From: Beijerinckiaceae bacterium
Lineage (GTDB): Bacteria; Pseudomonadota; Alphaproteobacteria; Rhizobiales; Beijerinckiaceae
DNA: 64,000 nt
Assembly: GCA_021324915.1 (NCBI GenBank)
Contig: JAJPIC010000011.1
Span: 124,001 to 188,000, forward strand
Reading direction: 5' to 3'
The stretch's first letter is position 1; each line of letters begins with the position of its first letter. Shown piece by piece: positions 20,432 through 29,394 of the stretch. The notes beneath the pieces were generated by a model. It ran no database searches, was not told the DNA's origin, and saw only the letters and a list, made by a program, of their open reading frames with translations. The position numbers were made by a program, and so were the translations under genes.

Positions 20432-20867
20432 GGTCAGCTCCCTTGGGTCGTTATCTTGGTCAGCAAGATCGTAGACAGAGGGCAATCAGCCAATCACCAG
20501 CGAAGGTATATACCCAAACGACTGATACGCTTCATGACTTATAAGTCAGTTTCTGACTCGGACGTCAGACTGATGTAATGCTCTTATCGATATGCATGGT
20601 CATGACGTTTTGAGCGACGCTCTGCAGCAGACTCCGATTCCGTTACCGAGCAATCTCGCGTTGAAATCGCTTCTGCAAACCGGGCTGAAGATTCTCCGAG
20701 GTCATCAGCAACGCGCCGAACAGTTTGCTTAATCGCAGAAGCCGCCGCGCAAGTTGTTGAATGCATCGGGGCGCATTACCGTGCATTAAGACGCATTCAT
20801 CGTGCAGACCCCGTGAGATTTGCGCAATTCATATCGAACGAGAAATGGAGGCAGATCTTAAAACAGG
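20432..20867. other. 436-base intergenic region with operator-like palindromes
   Basis: No convincing gene is present. The half nearest 20431 holds the promoter of the propeller gene: GGTATATACC (20505-20514) could include its -10, and the palindrome cluster at 20535-20573 is listed separately. The half nearer 20867 (about 20584-20860) shows only a 60-codon minus-strand frame without a ribosome site, which I do not accept as a gene. No terminator is evident after tlpA. Confidence 0.45.
20535..20573. promoter_or_regulatory. palindrome cluster upstream of the propeller gene
   Basis: TGACTTATAAGTCA (20535-20548) is a perfect 14-base palindrome. Overlapping it, TCAGT-TT-CTGAC (20546-20557) is mirrored by GTCAG-ACTGA (20564-20573). 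Four GTCA/TGAC half-sites therefore occur within 39 bases. The site lies about 104-142 bases upstream of the minus-strand start at 20431 and looks like a binding site for a dimeric regulator. The regulator is not known from this window. Confidence 0.5.
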
Positions 20868-21527
20868 TTAGCTTTTGCTCTGTTGGAGTTCGGCGCGCTG
20901 TTCCATCGAAAAGAGCGCCAAGGCGTCCTGCGAATCCCATTGTGCGGGCCCGGCCATAGTGCCGATGTCGCAGCCGTCCTTGCCGACGAGGATCGTCGTC
21001 GGCAAGCCGACGACCTTTCCGTCTTCTTTCAAGGTCTCGAAGACGTCGGCGGATTTGTCCGCGTAGAAGGCGAGGTTCTTGACGCCGATCTCGTGCAAAA
21101 AGGCCTTCGGCCGGTCGAGCCGCGCCGTATCTATATTTATGGCGACGACCTGGAAATCGGGTCCGCCTCGCAACCCCTCGAGACGATCGAGCGCCGGCAT
21201 TTCCTGCCGGCAAGGAATGCACCAGGTCGCCCAGAGATTGAGAAGCAGGTCGCGACCGCGGAAATCCTTTAATTTAACCATTTTGCCCTGAGCATCGGCG
21301 AAAGTCAGGTCGGGCAAGGGTTTGGGATCGCTCGAAAGGCTCAAGGCGGCGATCTCGCCATGTACCAGCGGCGCAAGCCGCCCGATGACGGCGCGCGTCG
21401 AGGGACAGGCTGCCGCAGCTTGATTGCGATGCTCGCCTTTCATCACGTATATGAAGGCGAGTACCGCGGCCAGGACGGCGATGCTGATCAGCGGTGAAAG
21501 GATGAGAGCCTTGCGTTGTTCCGGCAT
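20868..21527 (-). CDS. tlpA: TlpA-family thiol:disulfide oxidoreductase (219 aa)
   Basis: This is a membrane-anchored periplasmic thioredoxin-like protein, of the type that reduces disulfides during cytochrome oxidase and c-type cytochrome assembly. From ATG at 21527, residues about 8-30 (ALILSPLISIAVLAAVLAFI) form one N-terminal membrane anchor. The thioredoxin fold follows, with DLLLNLWATWCIPCRQEMP carrying the CxxC pair and GLPTTILVGKDG with the cis-proline. FADAQGKMVKLKDFRG is typical of TlpA/ResA. The longer open frame upstream crosses into argH on the other strand, so the shorter start is preferred. It is divergent from argH with only 21 bases between the two starts, so the promoters overlap. 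Confidence 0.88.
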   Translation of the reverse strand: MPEQRKALILSPLISIAVLAAVLAFIYVMKGEHRNQAAAACPSTRAVIGRLAPLVHGEIAALSLSSDPKPLPDLTFADAQGKMVKLKDFRGRDLLLNLWATWCIPCRQEMPALDRLEGLRGGPDFQVVAINIDTARLDRPKAFLHEIGVKNLAFYADKSADVFETLKEDGKVVGLPTTILVGKDGCDIGTMAGPAQWDSQDALALFSMEQRAELQQSKS

Positions 21528-21548
21528 GCCTGATCTGAGAGCTGAACG

Positions 21549-22934
21549 ATGAGCAACAAAATGTGGGGTGGCCGGTTTGCCGGCGGTCCCGACGCGATCA
21601 TGGAAGAGATCAATGCCTCGATTGATTTCGACCGTAGACTCGCGGAACAGGACATAGCAGGCTCGAGCGCCCATGTCGCCATGTTGGAGAAGACCGGCAT
21701 CGTCAGTGCTGCCGATGCCGCCGCGATTCGCGAAGCTCTAGGCCGGATCCGTGGCGAAATCGAGAGGGGCGAATTCAGCTTCTCGCGAGCGCTCGAAGAT
21801 ATTCATATGAATGTCGAGTCGCGCCTTTCCGAGCTGATCGGACCGCCCGCCGGGCGCCTGCATACCGCCCGCTCGCGCAACGATCAGGTCGCGGTCGATT
21901 TCCGCCTCTATGTCCGCGCCGCAATCGACGGCCTCGATGCCGAGATCAAAGCGCTGCAGCTCGCGCTCGCCGAAAAGGCGCTGCTCCATGCCGGCGCGGT
22001 GATGCCGGGGTTCACGCATATGCAGCCGGCCCAGCCGATCACCTTCGGCCATCATCTTCTCGCCTATGTCGAAATGCTCGCGCGCGACCGTGGGCGGTTC
22101 AAGGACGCGCGCGCGCGGCTTAACGAATGTCCGCTCGGCGCCGCGGCGCTTGCCGGCACGTCTTTTCCCATCGATCGCACAGCCACTGCCGAGGCGCTCG
22201 GCTTCGATCGGCCGACCGCCAATTCGCTCGATAGCGTCTCGGACCGCGACTTCGTCGTCGAGACGCTGGCGGCGGCGGCCCTATGCGCGGTGCATCTCTC
22301 CCGCCTGGCAGAAGAGATCGTGCTCTGGGCAAGCCCGCAATTCGGCTTCGTGCGGCTTTCCGACCGGTTTTCGACCGGTTCCTCGATCATGCCGCAGAAG
22401 CGCAATCCCGACGCCGCCGAGCTCGTGCGCGCCAAGAGCGGCCGGATCGTCGGCGCGCTGACTTCGCTGTTGATCGTGCTCAAAGGCTTGCCGCTCGCCT
22501 ATTCGAAGGACCTGCAGGAGGACAAGGAAGGCACATTCGACGCGCTCGAGACGCTCTCGCTCTGTCTTGCGGCAATGACCGGCATGATCGGCGATCTCGA
22601 ACCGGATGTGGGACGCATGCGCGCGGCGGCGGGCGCCGCCTATGCGACCGCAACCGATCTCGCCGACTGGCTCGTGCGCGAACTCGACCTTCCGTTCCGC
22701 GAGGCACATCACGTGACCGGCCGGATCGTGGCGCATGCCGCCGACAAGGGCGTTGGGCTCGAAGAACTGAGCTTGGCCGAAATGCAGGCAATCGAGCCGC
22801 GCCTCGGCAAGGCCGTCTTCAGCGTCTTGGGAGTGGAGAATTCGGTCGCAAGCCGCAAGAGTTATGGCGGCACCGCGCCGGCCAATGTCACAGCGGCGGC
22901 GGAAAAATGGCTCGCCGCACTGAAGGGCGCATGA
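21549..22934 (+). CDS. argH: argininosuccinate lyase ArgH (461 aa)
   Basis: ArgH splits argininosuccinate into arginine and fumarate, the last step of arginine synthesis. The start [25 protein letters not shown] is typical. Other fumarase-superfamily markers are [38 protein letters not shown] and the signature loop [20 protein letters not shown], which carries the catalytic Ser. The length is normal. It heads an argH-lptM-lysA cluster common in alphaproteobacteria; argD and argF lie about 13 kb away in the same window. Confidence 0.97.
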   Translation: MSNKMWGGRFAGGPDAIMEEINASIDFDRRLAEQDIAGSSAHVAMLEKTGIVSAADAAAIREALGRIRGEIERGEFSFSRALEDIHMNVESRLSELIGPPAGRLHTARSRNDQVAVDFRLYVRAAIDGLDAEIKALQLALAEKALLHAGAVMPGFTHMQPAQPITFGHHLLAYVEMLARDRGRFKDARARLNECPLGAAALAGTSFPIDRTATAEALGFDRPTANSLDSVSDRDFVVETLAAAALCAVHLSRLAEEIVLWASPQFGFVRLSDRFSTGSSIMPQKRNPDAAELVRAKSGRIVGALTSLLIVLKGLPLAYSKDLQEDKEGTFDALETLSLCLAAMTGMIGDLEPDVGRMRAAAGAAYATATDLADWLVRELDLPFREAHHVTGRIVAHAADKGVGLEELSLAEMQAIEPRLGKAVFSVLGVENSVASRKSYGGTAPANVTAAAEKWLAALKGA

Positions 22935-22987
22935 ACCTTTTCTCTTTCGGCCGAGCTTCGTCTATAAGGACGCGATCGGAGCCGCAT

Positions 22988-23233
22988 GTGAAGCCAGCCA
23001 GATTCGCTCTTTTTCTGATGCTCCTCGCCTTGGCGGGCTGCGGGCGCGCGGGTCCGCTCGAGCCGCCGCCGGGAACACCTGTCAACCAGCCCACGGCTTC
23101 GGTCGATACGTCCTCGACCATGGGCGGCGCCGTCAATGTCGTCGGCCCAGGGGCGCAGCCGCCGACAACCGGATCCAATACCGCCCCACCATCCAAGGGA
23201 CAGTCCTTCATTCTCGACCCTTTGGTGAAATGA
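22988..23233 (+). CDS. lptM: small lipoprotein, LptM-like (81 aa)
   Basis: From GTG at 22988 the product is a short lipoprotein: KPARFALFLMLLALAGCGRAGPLEPPPG. The lipobox LALAGC gives a lipidated Cys at about residue 18, followed by CGRAGPLE-PPP, characteristic of the LptM (YifL) family that helps the LptD/E LPS translocon mature. The rest is a Pro/Ser/Thr-rich tail. GGAG at 22978-22981 lies six bases before the GTG. An alternative ATG at 22931 overlaps the argH stop and would add 19 residues ahead of the signal peptide, which is less likely. The position between argH and lysA supports the call. Confidence 0.8.
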   Translation: MKPARFALFLMLLALAGCGRAGPLEPPPGTPVNQPTASVDTSSTMGGAVNVVGPGAQPPTTGSNTAPPSKGQSFILDPLVK

Positions 23234-23240
23234 TTCCCGA

Positions 23241-24506
23241 ATGCATCATTTCACGCTGAAGAACGGCGTCATGCACGCCGAAGGGGTTGATCTTGTGGAG
23301 CTTGCCGAGCGCGTCGGCACGCCCTTCTATTGCTATTCGACTGCGACGCTCACCCGCCATTACCACGTGTTCAAGGGTGCCTTCGAGGGCCTCCCGACCC
23401 TCGTCTGCTATGCGGTGAAGGCCAATTCCAACCAGGCGGTCTTAAAGACGCTGGCCGACCTCGGCGCCGGCATGGACGTCGTCTCGGAAGGTGAATTGCG
23501 CCGCGCCCGCGCCGCGGGCGTGCCGGCGGACAAGATCACCTTCTCGGGGATCGGCAAGACGCAAGCCGAAATGGCCTATGCGCTCGATGAAAATATCCTT
23601 TGCTTCAACGTCGAGTCGGAGCCCGAGCTTGCTGCGCTTTCGAACCTTGCCGCGCAGCGCGGGCAACAGGCGAAAATCGCCTTGCGCGTCAATCCGGACG
23701 TCGATGCCGGGACGCATGCCAAGATCGCAACCGGCAGTGCCGAGACCAAATTCGGGATCCCCTTGAGCCGCGCCCGCAAGGTCTATCGCGAGGCGGCAAG
23801 CCTGCCCGCAATCAAGGTGACGGGCGTCGATATTCATATCGGCTCGCAGATCACGGCGCTCGAGCCTTTCGACGAAGCGTTCGCGCTCGTTGCCGAGTTC
23901 GTGCGCGAGCTCAAATCGGAAGGGCACGAGATCGAGCACGTCGATGTCGGCGGCGGGCTCGGCATTCCCTACCGCGAGGAAGACCCCGCCGAGGTTTTCC
24001 ATCCCGACCGCTACGCCAAGATCGTCAGGCGCCATTTCGCCCCGCTGGATCTGCGCCTGATTTTCGAGCCCGGCCGGCTGATCGTCGGCAATGCCGGAAT
24101 TCTCGTCACGCGCGTGATCTATGTGAAACAGGGCGAGCGCAAGACCTTCGTAATCGTCGATGCGGCGATGAACGATCTCGTCCGCCCGACGCTCTACGAG
24201 GCGCACCATGAGACCTTGCCCGTCCGTCCGCGGGCGACGCGCACGATCCTCGCCGATATTGTCGGACCTGTCTGCGAGACCGGCGATTTCCTGGCGCTCG
24301 GCAGATCGATTCCGGAGCCGCAACCCGGCGATCTTCTCGCCATAATGTCGGCGGGAGCCTATGGTGCCGTCCAAGCCGGGACTTATAATTCCCGCCTGCT
24401 CGTACCGGAAGTTCTGGTGAAAGAGGATGATTTTGCGGTCGTTCGCCCGCGCGGCACGTATGACCAATTGATCGGCCTCGACAAGCTCCCGCCCTGGCTG
24501 GGATAA
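23241..24506 (+). CDS. lysA: diaminopimelate decarboxylase LysA (421 aa)
   Basis: LysA decarboxylates meso-diaminopimelate to lysine, the last step of lysine synthesis. It is a PLP enzyme of the alanine-racemase fold. CYAVKANSN carries the PLP lysine (K60). HIGSQI and HVDVGGGLGIPY bind phosphate and PLP. FEPGRLIVGNAGILVTRV and GPVCETGDFLA, with the active-site Cys, complete the signature. It starts seven bases after lptM ends, consistent with co-transcription. Confidence 0.97.
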   Translation: MHHFTLKNGVMHAEGVDLVELAERVGTPFYCYSTATLTRHYHVFKGAFEGLPTLVCYAVKANSNQAVLKTLADLGAGMDVVSEGELRRARAAGVPADKITFSGIGKTQAEMAYALDENILCFNVESEPELAALSNLAAQRGQQAKIALRVNPDVDAGTHAKIATGSAETKFGIPLSRARKVYREAASLPAIKVTGVDIHIGSQITALEPFDEAFALVAEFVRELKSEGHEIEHVDVGGGLGIPYREEDPAEVFHPDRYAKIVRRHFAPLDLRLIFEPGRLIVGNAGILVTRVIYVKQGERKTFVIVDAAMNDLVRPTLYEAHHETLPVRPRATRTILADIVGPVCETGDFLALGRSIPEPQPGDLLAIMSAGAYGAVQAGTYNSRLLVPEVLVKEDDFAVVRPRGTYDQLIGLDKLPPWLG

Positions 24507-24608
24507 TGGGTCTGGTAGAACCCGCTTTTGCGCACTAGGTCATGAACTTCGGTCAATGGCTCGAATCGAGCGAAGGTCTGGCCTGAACCGCAAGCGCCGG
24601 AGCATGGA

Positions 24609-27305
24609 TTGGCGAAGAAGAAGGCGTCCGGCCTCGAACCCGGCACTCATCCCCTAAGGCGGCTCGAGCGGCTCGTCGGGCTCGCGCGCGCGGCTTTGCT
24701 GTGGGAAAATCTTTGGCGCGCGCTGGTCCCTCCGCTGCTCGTCGTCGGCCTCTTCCTGAGCCTCTCCTTCGCCGGGCTTTGGCTCTATGTCGGCCGCACT
24801 TGGCGGATTGCCGGGGTAGCGCTCTTCGGCCTCGCGTTCATTCTGACGATTTTGCCTTTCTTCCGGCTGCGCAGCCCTTCGCGCCGCCAAGCCCTGGCCT
24901 GGATCGACCGCTCCTCCGGACGCGCCCATAATCCGGCCTCCACCCTCGACGACCAACTCGCCAATGATAGTTCCGATCCGACGACGCGAGCGCTCTGGGC
25001 GGTCCATCGGCGCCGCCTGATGCAGGCCGTCGCCGGCCTCAAGGTCGCGGCGCCCTCGCCACGCATGGTGGATTTCGACCGCTACGCGGTGCGCGCCGCC
25101 GTGTTGGTTCTCCTCATTGCCGCAGCCTTCATCGCGGGCCCGGAAAAATACGCGCGGCTCGCCGCCGCTTTCGATTGGCGCGGCGCGACGGCGGCCGGCG
25201 CGAGCTATCGCATCGATACGTGGGTCGACCCGCCGGCCTATACCGGCATGCCGCCTTTCGTCCTGAAGCTAGCCGGCGATGCGCCGCAGACGGTGGCTGC
25301 CCCGATCAATTCCACCGTCATCGTCCGCTCTTCCGGCGCCGATATCGGCATGGATGTGCAAGGCGCCCTCGAGCCTGCGAAAAAAGATCCGGCGAAGCCC
25401 GAGGAGGCCGGCGAGAGGCGCTTGATTTTGCGCGGGGATGGGCAGCTCGCTCTCAGACATGCGGGGGCACTGGCCGGGCTTTTCAATTTGAATGCCATTC
25501 CCGACCTGCCGCCGCGGATCGAGCTCACCGATGCGCCGCGCGCCAATGTCCGCGGCTCGCTGACCCTCTCCTATAAGATCGAGGACGATTACGGCGCGAC
25601 CTCTGCGGAGGCCGATTTCTCCGATCCGAGCGTCGAAGGCGTGAACGGCAAGCTGCGTTCGCTCGTGCCGGCTCCGCACGCATCGCTCGCGCTGCCCTCC
25701 GCACCGGGAGGATTGGGCGAAACCGAGAGCACGATCGATCTCTCCGACAATCCCTGGGCCGGCGCGAAGGTCAAGATGGTGCTCGTCGCGCACGACGGCG
25801 GCGGCAATATCGGCCGGAGCGATCCGATGGAGATCACCCTGCCGCAGCGGCCTTTCATCAAGCCGCTCGCCCGCGCGCTTGTCGAGCAGCGGCGCGATCT
25901 GGTGCTCTTTCCGGATTCGCGCGACCGCGTCGAGACGGCGCTCGGCGCGCTGATGATCTCGCCCGAGACGTTCGACGTCACGCCCTCGATCTATCTCGGG
26001 CTCAGCGTCGCCTCTCATATGCTCGCCGACGCGCAGAACGACGCAGACCTCCTAAACGTCGCCGACTATCTCTGGAACATGGCTCTGCAGATCGAGAACG
26101 GCTCGCTTTCCGATGCCGAGCGCGACCTGCGCGCGGCAGAACAGCAATTGCGCGATGCCTTGCAGCGCAATGCCTCGGATGAAGAGATCAAGAAGCTGAC
26201 CGAGAATCTGCGCGCGGCGATGGACAAGTTCCTCAACGAATTCGCCCAGCAGCAGGCGCGCGAGCGGAATAGCCCGCAGCAACAGCAGGACAATACGGCG
26301 AGCCCCAATCGCTCCGTCTCGCGCCAGGATCTGCAGTCGATGCTCGAGCGGATGCAGGAGGCGGCCCGTTCCGGCGATCGCAGCGATGCGCAACGCATGC
26401 TCGAGCAATTGGAGAATACGCTCGAAAATCTGCAGATGGCGCGGCGGCGCAATTCCGATCCGACAAGCAAAGCCATGAACGATGCCATGCGCGAGCTCGA
26501 TCGGCTGACGCGCGAACAACAGGCGCTGCGCGATCAGACCAACCGCGAGGCTCAGGCTCAGGCGCGCGCCCGCGAGCAGCAGGAAGAAAGCGACGATGAG
26601 ACCCAAAACGGTCAGTCCGGCCAGCAGAACCCCGATCAGGCGCAGAACCAGAACGGCCAGAATTCGCAGAACCAGAACGGGATGAGCGAGCAGGAATTGC
26701 GCCAGCGCCAACAGGCTTTGCGCGAGCGCCTGGAACAAGTGGAAAAGGAGCTCAAGCAAGCCGGCCAGGATCAGCAGGCGCTTTCGCAGGCCGAAAAGGA
26801 CATGAAGGACGCCGAGAAAGCGCTCTCCCAGGATCAGGATCAAGGCCAGAACCAGGGACAAAACCAAGGCCAGAACCAAGGCGACCAGGACCAGAGCAAG
26901 GGCGGGCAAGGCCAGAGCCCTGGCGGCCAGCAGCAGGGCGGCACGGAGGGCGGCGGCAATCAGGCGGTCGAGGCGCAGGGCCGCGCGCTCGAAGCTTTGC
27001 GCAAGGGAACCGAACAGCTCGCTCAATCGATGCAGCAGGGCGGTGCCGGCCAGTCCGGCGAAGGTAATCAGCCCGGCGATCAGGAAGGTGCCGGCCAGGC
27101 CGCCGGCGCCGGCGACACGGATCCGCTCGGCCGCCCGCTCGCCAACGATCCGGCTTTCGATCCGCATGCGCGGTTCGATCCGATGGGGATTCCGGCGGCG
27201 CAACGGGTGCAGCGCATCCTCGAAGAATTGCGCCGTAGACTCAGCGACCCCTCGCGCACCAAGGAGGAACTCGATTACCTGGAGCGCCTACTCAATCCTT
27301 ATTGA
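24609..27305 (+). CDS. DUF4175 / TIGR02302 membrane protein with Gln/Asn-rich low-complexity tail (898 aa)
   Basis: This is an alphaproteobacterial protein of unknown function. Two hydrophobic segments near residues 38-58 and 62-82 and another near 155-178 anchor it in the inner membrane. The middle part has beta-rich repeats (YRIDTWVDPPAYTGMPPFVL) and then PFIKPLARALVEQRRDLVLFP. Residues about 500-620 are charged and predicted coiled coil. About 650-830 is a Gln/Asn/Gly repeat (QNQGQNQGQNQG-like). The end has DPMGIPAAQRVQRILEELRRRLSDP, conserved in TIGR02302. The start is TTG at 24609 with GGAG six bases upstream. It follows lysA and precedes the small membrane gene at 27387. Confidence 0.85.
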   Translation: MAKKKASGLEPGTHPLRRLERLVGLARAALLWENLWRALVPPLLVVGLFLSLSFAGLWLYVGRTWRIAGVALFGLAFILTILPFFRLRSPSRRQALAWIDRSSGRAHNPASTLDDQLANDSSDPTTRALWAVHRRRLMQAVAGLKVAAPSPRMVDFDRYAVRAAVLVLLIAAAFIAGPEKYARLAAAFDWRGATAAGASYRIDTWVDPPAYTGMPPFVLKLAGDAPQTVAAPINSTVIVRSSGADIGMDVQGALEPAKKDPAKPEEAGERRLILRGDGQLALRHAGALAGLFNLNAIPDLPPRIELTDAPRANVRGSLTLSYKIEDDYGATSAEADFSDPSVEGVNGKLRSLVPAPHASLALPSAPGGLGETESTIDLSDNPWAGAKVKMVLVAHDGGGNIGRSDPMEITLPQRPFIKPLARALVEQRRDLVLFPDSRDRVETALGALMISPETFDVTPSIYLGLSVASHMLADAQNDADLLNVADYLWNMALQIENGSLSDAERDLRAAEQQLRDALQRNASDEEIKKLTENLRAAMDKFLNEFAQQQARERNSPQQQQDNTASPNRSVSRQDLQSMLERMQEAARSGDRSDAQRMLEQLENTLENLQMARRRNSDPTSKAMNDAMRELDRLTREQQALRDQTNREAQAQARAREQQEESDDETQNGQSGQQNPDQAQNQNGQNSQNQNGMSEQELRQRQQALRERLEQVEKELKQAGQDQQALSQAEKDMKDAEKALSQDQDQGQNQGQNQGQNQGDQDQSKGGQGQSPGGQQQGGTEGGGNQAVEAQGRALEALRKGTEQLAQSMQQGGAGQSGEGNQPGDQEGAGQAAGAGDTDPLGRPLANDPAFDPHARFDPMGIPAAQRVQRILEELRRRLSDPSRTKEELDYLERLLNPY

Positions 27306-27312
27306 CGGACGA

Positions 27313-27363
27313 TCGTTGCGAGCCAAGCGAAGCAACCCGAGCAAAGCGGAGCTCGCAATGACA
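27313..27363. repeat. extragenic palindromic repeat, copy 1
   Basis: TTGCGAGC (27316-27323) and GCTCGCAA (27351-27358) form an 8-bp stem. In between, GCGAAGCAACCCGAGC recalls the Hyphomicrobiales element that reads GTCATTGCGAGCGAAGCGAAGCAATCC on the other strand. The end GCTCGCAATGACA (27351-27363) recurs exactly at 40698-40710. Confidence 0.7.
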
Positions 27364-27386
27364 AAAGCCGACCAGGATCCGATTCT

Positions 27387-27581
27387 ATGCACAGTATAGG
27401 TTGGGGCAATATTCTTGTTGCGGTGGCGCTCGGCGCAGTGCTCTTCGTTCTGCTCGCCGGGATCGCGAATATGGCGCGCGGCGGCAATTCCAATCTCTCG
27501 CAGACGCTGATGCGCTGGCGCGTCGGGTTGCAGTTTCTCGCCATCTTGATCATCATGGGCGTGCTTTTCTTCCGCCGTTGA
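27387..27581 (+). CDS. small twin-transmembrane protein (64 aa)
   Basis: This 64-residue protein consists of two membrane helices: about 7-28 (GNILVAVALGAVLFVLLAGIA) and about 44-61 (LQFLAILIIMGVLFF). They are joined by the basic loop NMARGGNSNLSQTLMRWRVG. It resembles the HIG1-like small membrane proteins that precede PduO-type adenosyltransferase genes in many Hyphomicrobiales. The phrase SNLSQTLMRWRVGLQF is the most recognisable part. Its role is unknown. It ends 10 bases before the adenosyltransferase ATG, which suggests coupling. Confidence 0.8.
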   Translation: MHSIGWGNILVAVALGAVLFVLLAGIANMARGGNSNLSQTLMRWRVGLQFLAILIIMGVLFFRR

Positions 27582-27591
27582 TTTTCCGCGC

Positions 27592-28173
27592 ATGGTCACG
27601 CTGAACAAAATCTACACGCGCAGCGGTGATGCCGGCTCGACGGCCCTCGGCTCCGGCGAGCGCCGCCGCAAGGACGATGCGCGCATCGAGGCCTATGGCA
27701 CGGTCGATGAAGCCAACAGTTTCATCGGTGTTGCGCGTGCGCTCATCGCGAAGGAGCCGCAGCACGCGGCGCTCGCTTCGAGCCTCGCTGCCATCCAGAA
27801 CGATCTCTTCGATCTCGGCGCCGATCTTTGCGTGCCCGATCAGGAACGGCGCGCGCTGCGCGTCAGCGAGGCCCAGGTCGAGCGGCTGGAGCGCGAAATC
27901 GATGCGCTCAACGCCGATCTCGAACCGCTCAAATCCTTCGTTCTACCGGGCGGCTCGGAAGCAGCGGCGGCGGTGCATGTTGCACGCACGCTCGTGCGGC
28001 GGGCGGAACGAAGAATGGTCGAACTTGCGGCAAAGCCCGGCGAAACGGTCGGTGCGCCGGCGCTGAAATATATAAATCGTCTCTCCGATTTCCTGTTTGT
28101 CGCCGCACGCCATCTCAATCGCACGGGGGAAGGCGACGTGCTCTGGGTCCCCGGCGCAGGCGGCGGCGTCTGA
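27592..28173 (+). CDS. PduO-type ATP:cob(I)alamin adenosyltransferase (193 aa)
   Basis: The enzyme transfers the adenosyl group of ATP to cob(I)alamin to make coenzyme B12. The N-terminal ATP-binding motif is LNKIYTRSGDAGSTALGSGER. It is followed by YGTVDEANSFIGVARA and by helices with LPGGSEAAAAVHVARTLVRRAERRMV, where the conserved Arg and Glu lie. NRLSDFLFVAARHLN closes the fold. The length is typical. Other B12 genes are absent here, but the last gene in the window resembles an SbmA/YddA exporter-like protein, some relatives of which carry cobalamin. Confidence 0.92.
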   Translation: MVTLNKIYTRSGDAGSTALGSGERRRKDDARIEAYGTVDEANSFIGVARALIAKEPQHAALASSLAAIQNDLFDLGADLCVPDQERRALRVSEAQVERLEREIDALNADLEPLKSFVLPGGSEAAAAVHVARTLVRRAERRMVELAAKPGETVGAPALKYINRLSDFLFVAARHLNRTGEGDVLWVPGAGGGV

Positions 28174-28278
28174 AGCATTCGGCCGGGGCGCTCGCCGACA
28201 CCGCGGCTGGCCTGAGGCTCGCTTGCAATTCGCCGCAGCCCGCTTAAAGCGAAGCTGGAGTGAGGCGCGGCGGAGCGC

Positions 28279-29343
28279 ATGGCCGGGGACCTGAAAAGCC
28301 AGGATCTGAGGAAACGGGACCGCTTATTGATCCGCGAGCTCATCGAGGCTCTGCCGGAAGCGGTCTTGGTCATTGATCGCGACGACCGAATCTTCGCCGC
28401 GAATGCCGCAGCTCACGCGATTCTGCCGGGCATGCAGCCGGACTCCGCGCTGGCGCGCAGCTTGCGCTCCCCTGACGTTCTCGATTCGGTCGAACGCGTC
28501 CGCTCCTCGAACCGCGCCGAACGCGTGACCTGGGCCGAAAAAGTGCCGGTCGAGCGGCTGTTCGAGGTCTCGATTGCGCCGCTCGGCGGCGAATTCGAAT
28601 CGGCCCTGATCCTTTCGCTGCACGATTTGAGCGAAGCGCGAAGGCTCGAGCGCATGCGCGTCGATTTCGTCGCCAATGCGAGCCATGAACTGCGCACCCC
28701 GCTCGCCTCCCTGCTCGGCTTCGTCGAAACCCTGCAAGGGCCGGCGCGCGACGATGCCGGCGCGCGCAGCAAATTCCTGTCGATCATGCGCGAACAGGCA
28801 CAGCGCATGTCGCGCCTCGTCGACGATCTTCTCTCGCTGTCGCGGATCGAACAGCATCTGCACGTGCGTCCCGATACACCGGTCGATCTCGTCGGCATTC
28901 TGCGTCACATCGCCGATACGCTCTCGCCAATGGCATATGACAAGAACGTAACGTTAAGGATCGAAGCGCCGGCTTCGGTGATCGTCGCCGGCGACCGCGA
29001 CGAATTACTGCGGGTGGCTGAAAATCTGATCGAGAACGCCATCAAATATGGCGCGGCGGATGCGATGACGGCAAGAAAAGAGGTGGACATCGTGATCCGG
29101 GTGAATGGACCGCAGGCGCATCTTTCGGTGCGCGACTACGGCCCTGGCATCGCCCAGGAACATATTCCGCGCCTGACCGAGCGCTTTTATCGTGTCGATG
29201 CCGGGCAAAGCCGCGCAAAAGGGGGAACCGGGCTCGGCCTTGCCATTGTCAAACACATCGTCGCGCGGCATGGCGGGCGGCTGAATATCGAATCGAAGCT
29301 GGGCGAAGGCGCGACCTTCAGCGTCATTTTGCCACTCTTCTAA
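28279..29343 (+). CDS. phoR: phosphate regulon sensor histidine kinase PhoR, lacking membrane helices (354 aa)
   Basis: PhoR phosphorylates PhoB under phosphate limitation. A PAS domain (about 18-115, AVLVIDRDDRIFAANAAA) leads into the HisKA helix with FVANASHELRTPL (H136), N-box ENLIENAIKYG (about 250), G1 VRDYGPGI and G2 GGTGLGLAIVKHIV. Most PhoR proteins start with one or two membrane helices. Here an in-frame TGA 18 bases upstream of the ATG excludes a longer product, and nothing in the protein is hydrophobic enough to span the membrane. GGAG is only three bases before the ATG, so start spacing is unusual. It precedes pstS, as in other alphaproteobacteria. Confidence 0.9.
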   Translation: MAGDLKSQDLRKRDRLLIRELIEALPEAVLVIDRDDRIFAANAAAHAILPGMQPDSALARSLRSPDVLDSVERVRSSNRAERVTWAEKVPVERLFEVSIAPLGGEFESALILSLHDLSEARRLERMRVDFVANASHELRTPLASLLGFVETLQGPARDDAGARSKFLSIMREQAQRMSRLVDDLLSLSRIEQHLHVRPDTPVDLVGILRHIADTLSPMAYDKNVTLRIEAPASVIVAGDRDELLRVAENLIENAIKYGAADAMTARKEVDIVIRVNGPQAHLSVRDYGPGIAQEHIPRLTERFYRVDAGQSRAKGGTGLGLAIVKHIVARHGGRLNIESKLGEGATFSVILPLF

Positions 29344-29376
29344 GGTTAGGGCGGCGCTTAAGCCATGCAGCGCAAC

Positions 29377-29394
29377 ATGTCATCTGCCTGACAT
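29377..29394 (+). promoter_or_regulatory. Pho box (PhoB binding site) upstream of pstS
   Basis: ATGTCAT-CTGC-CTGACAT matches the two 7-base direct repeats (consensus CTGTCAT) with 4-base spacer; each repeat is 6/7. A possible -10, TAATTC at 29405-29410, lies 10 bases downstream, the usual layout where the Pho box replaces the -35. The site is 113 bases before the pstS ATG and just behind phoR, so pstS can be induced independently of phoR. Confidence 0.8.

Noticed and set aside
20584..20766. 60-codon minus-strand frame beginning MHSTTCAAASAIKQ
   Set aside because: No ribosome site, no recognisable domain, and it lies in spacer DNA after tlpA.
26820..26900. Short tandem CAGGG/CCAGAACCAAGG-like repeats that could suggest a CRISPR or satellite
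   Set aside because: They are codon repeats (Gln-Asn-Gln-Gly) within the DUF4175 reading frame, with no unique spacers.
26052..27203. 383-codon Leu/Ala-rich minus-strand frame that looks like a membrane protein
   Set aside because: It is the antisense of the Gln/Asn/Gln-rich tail of the DUF4175 gene; CAG/CTG mirror codons create the false hydrophobic protein.
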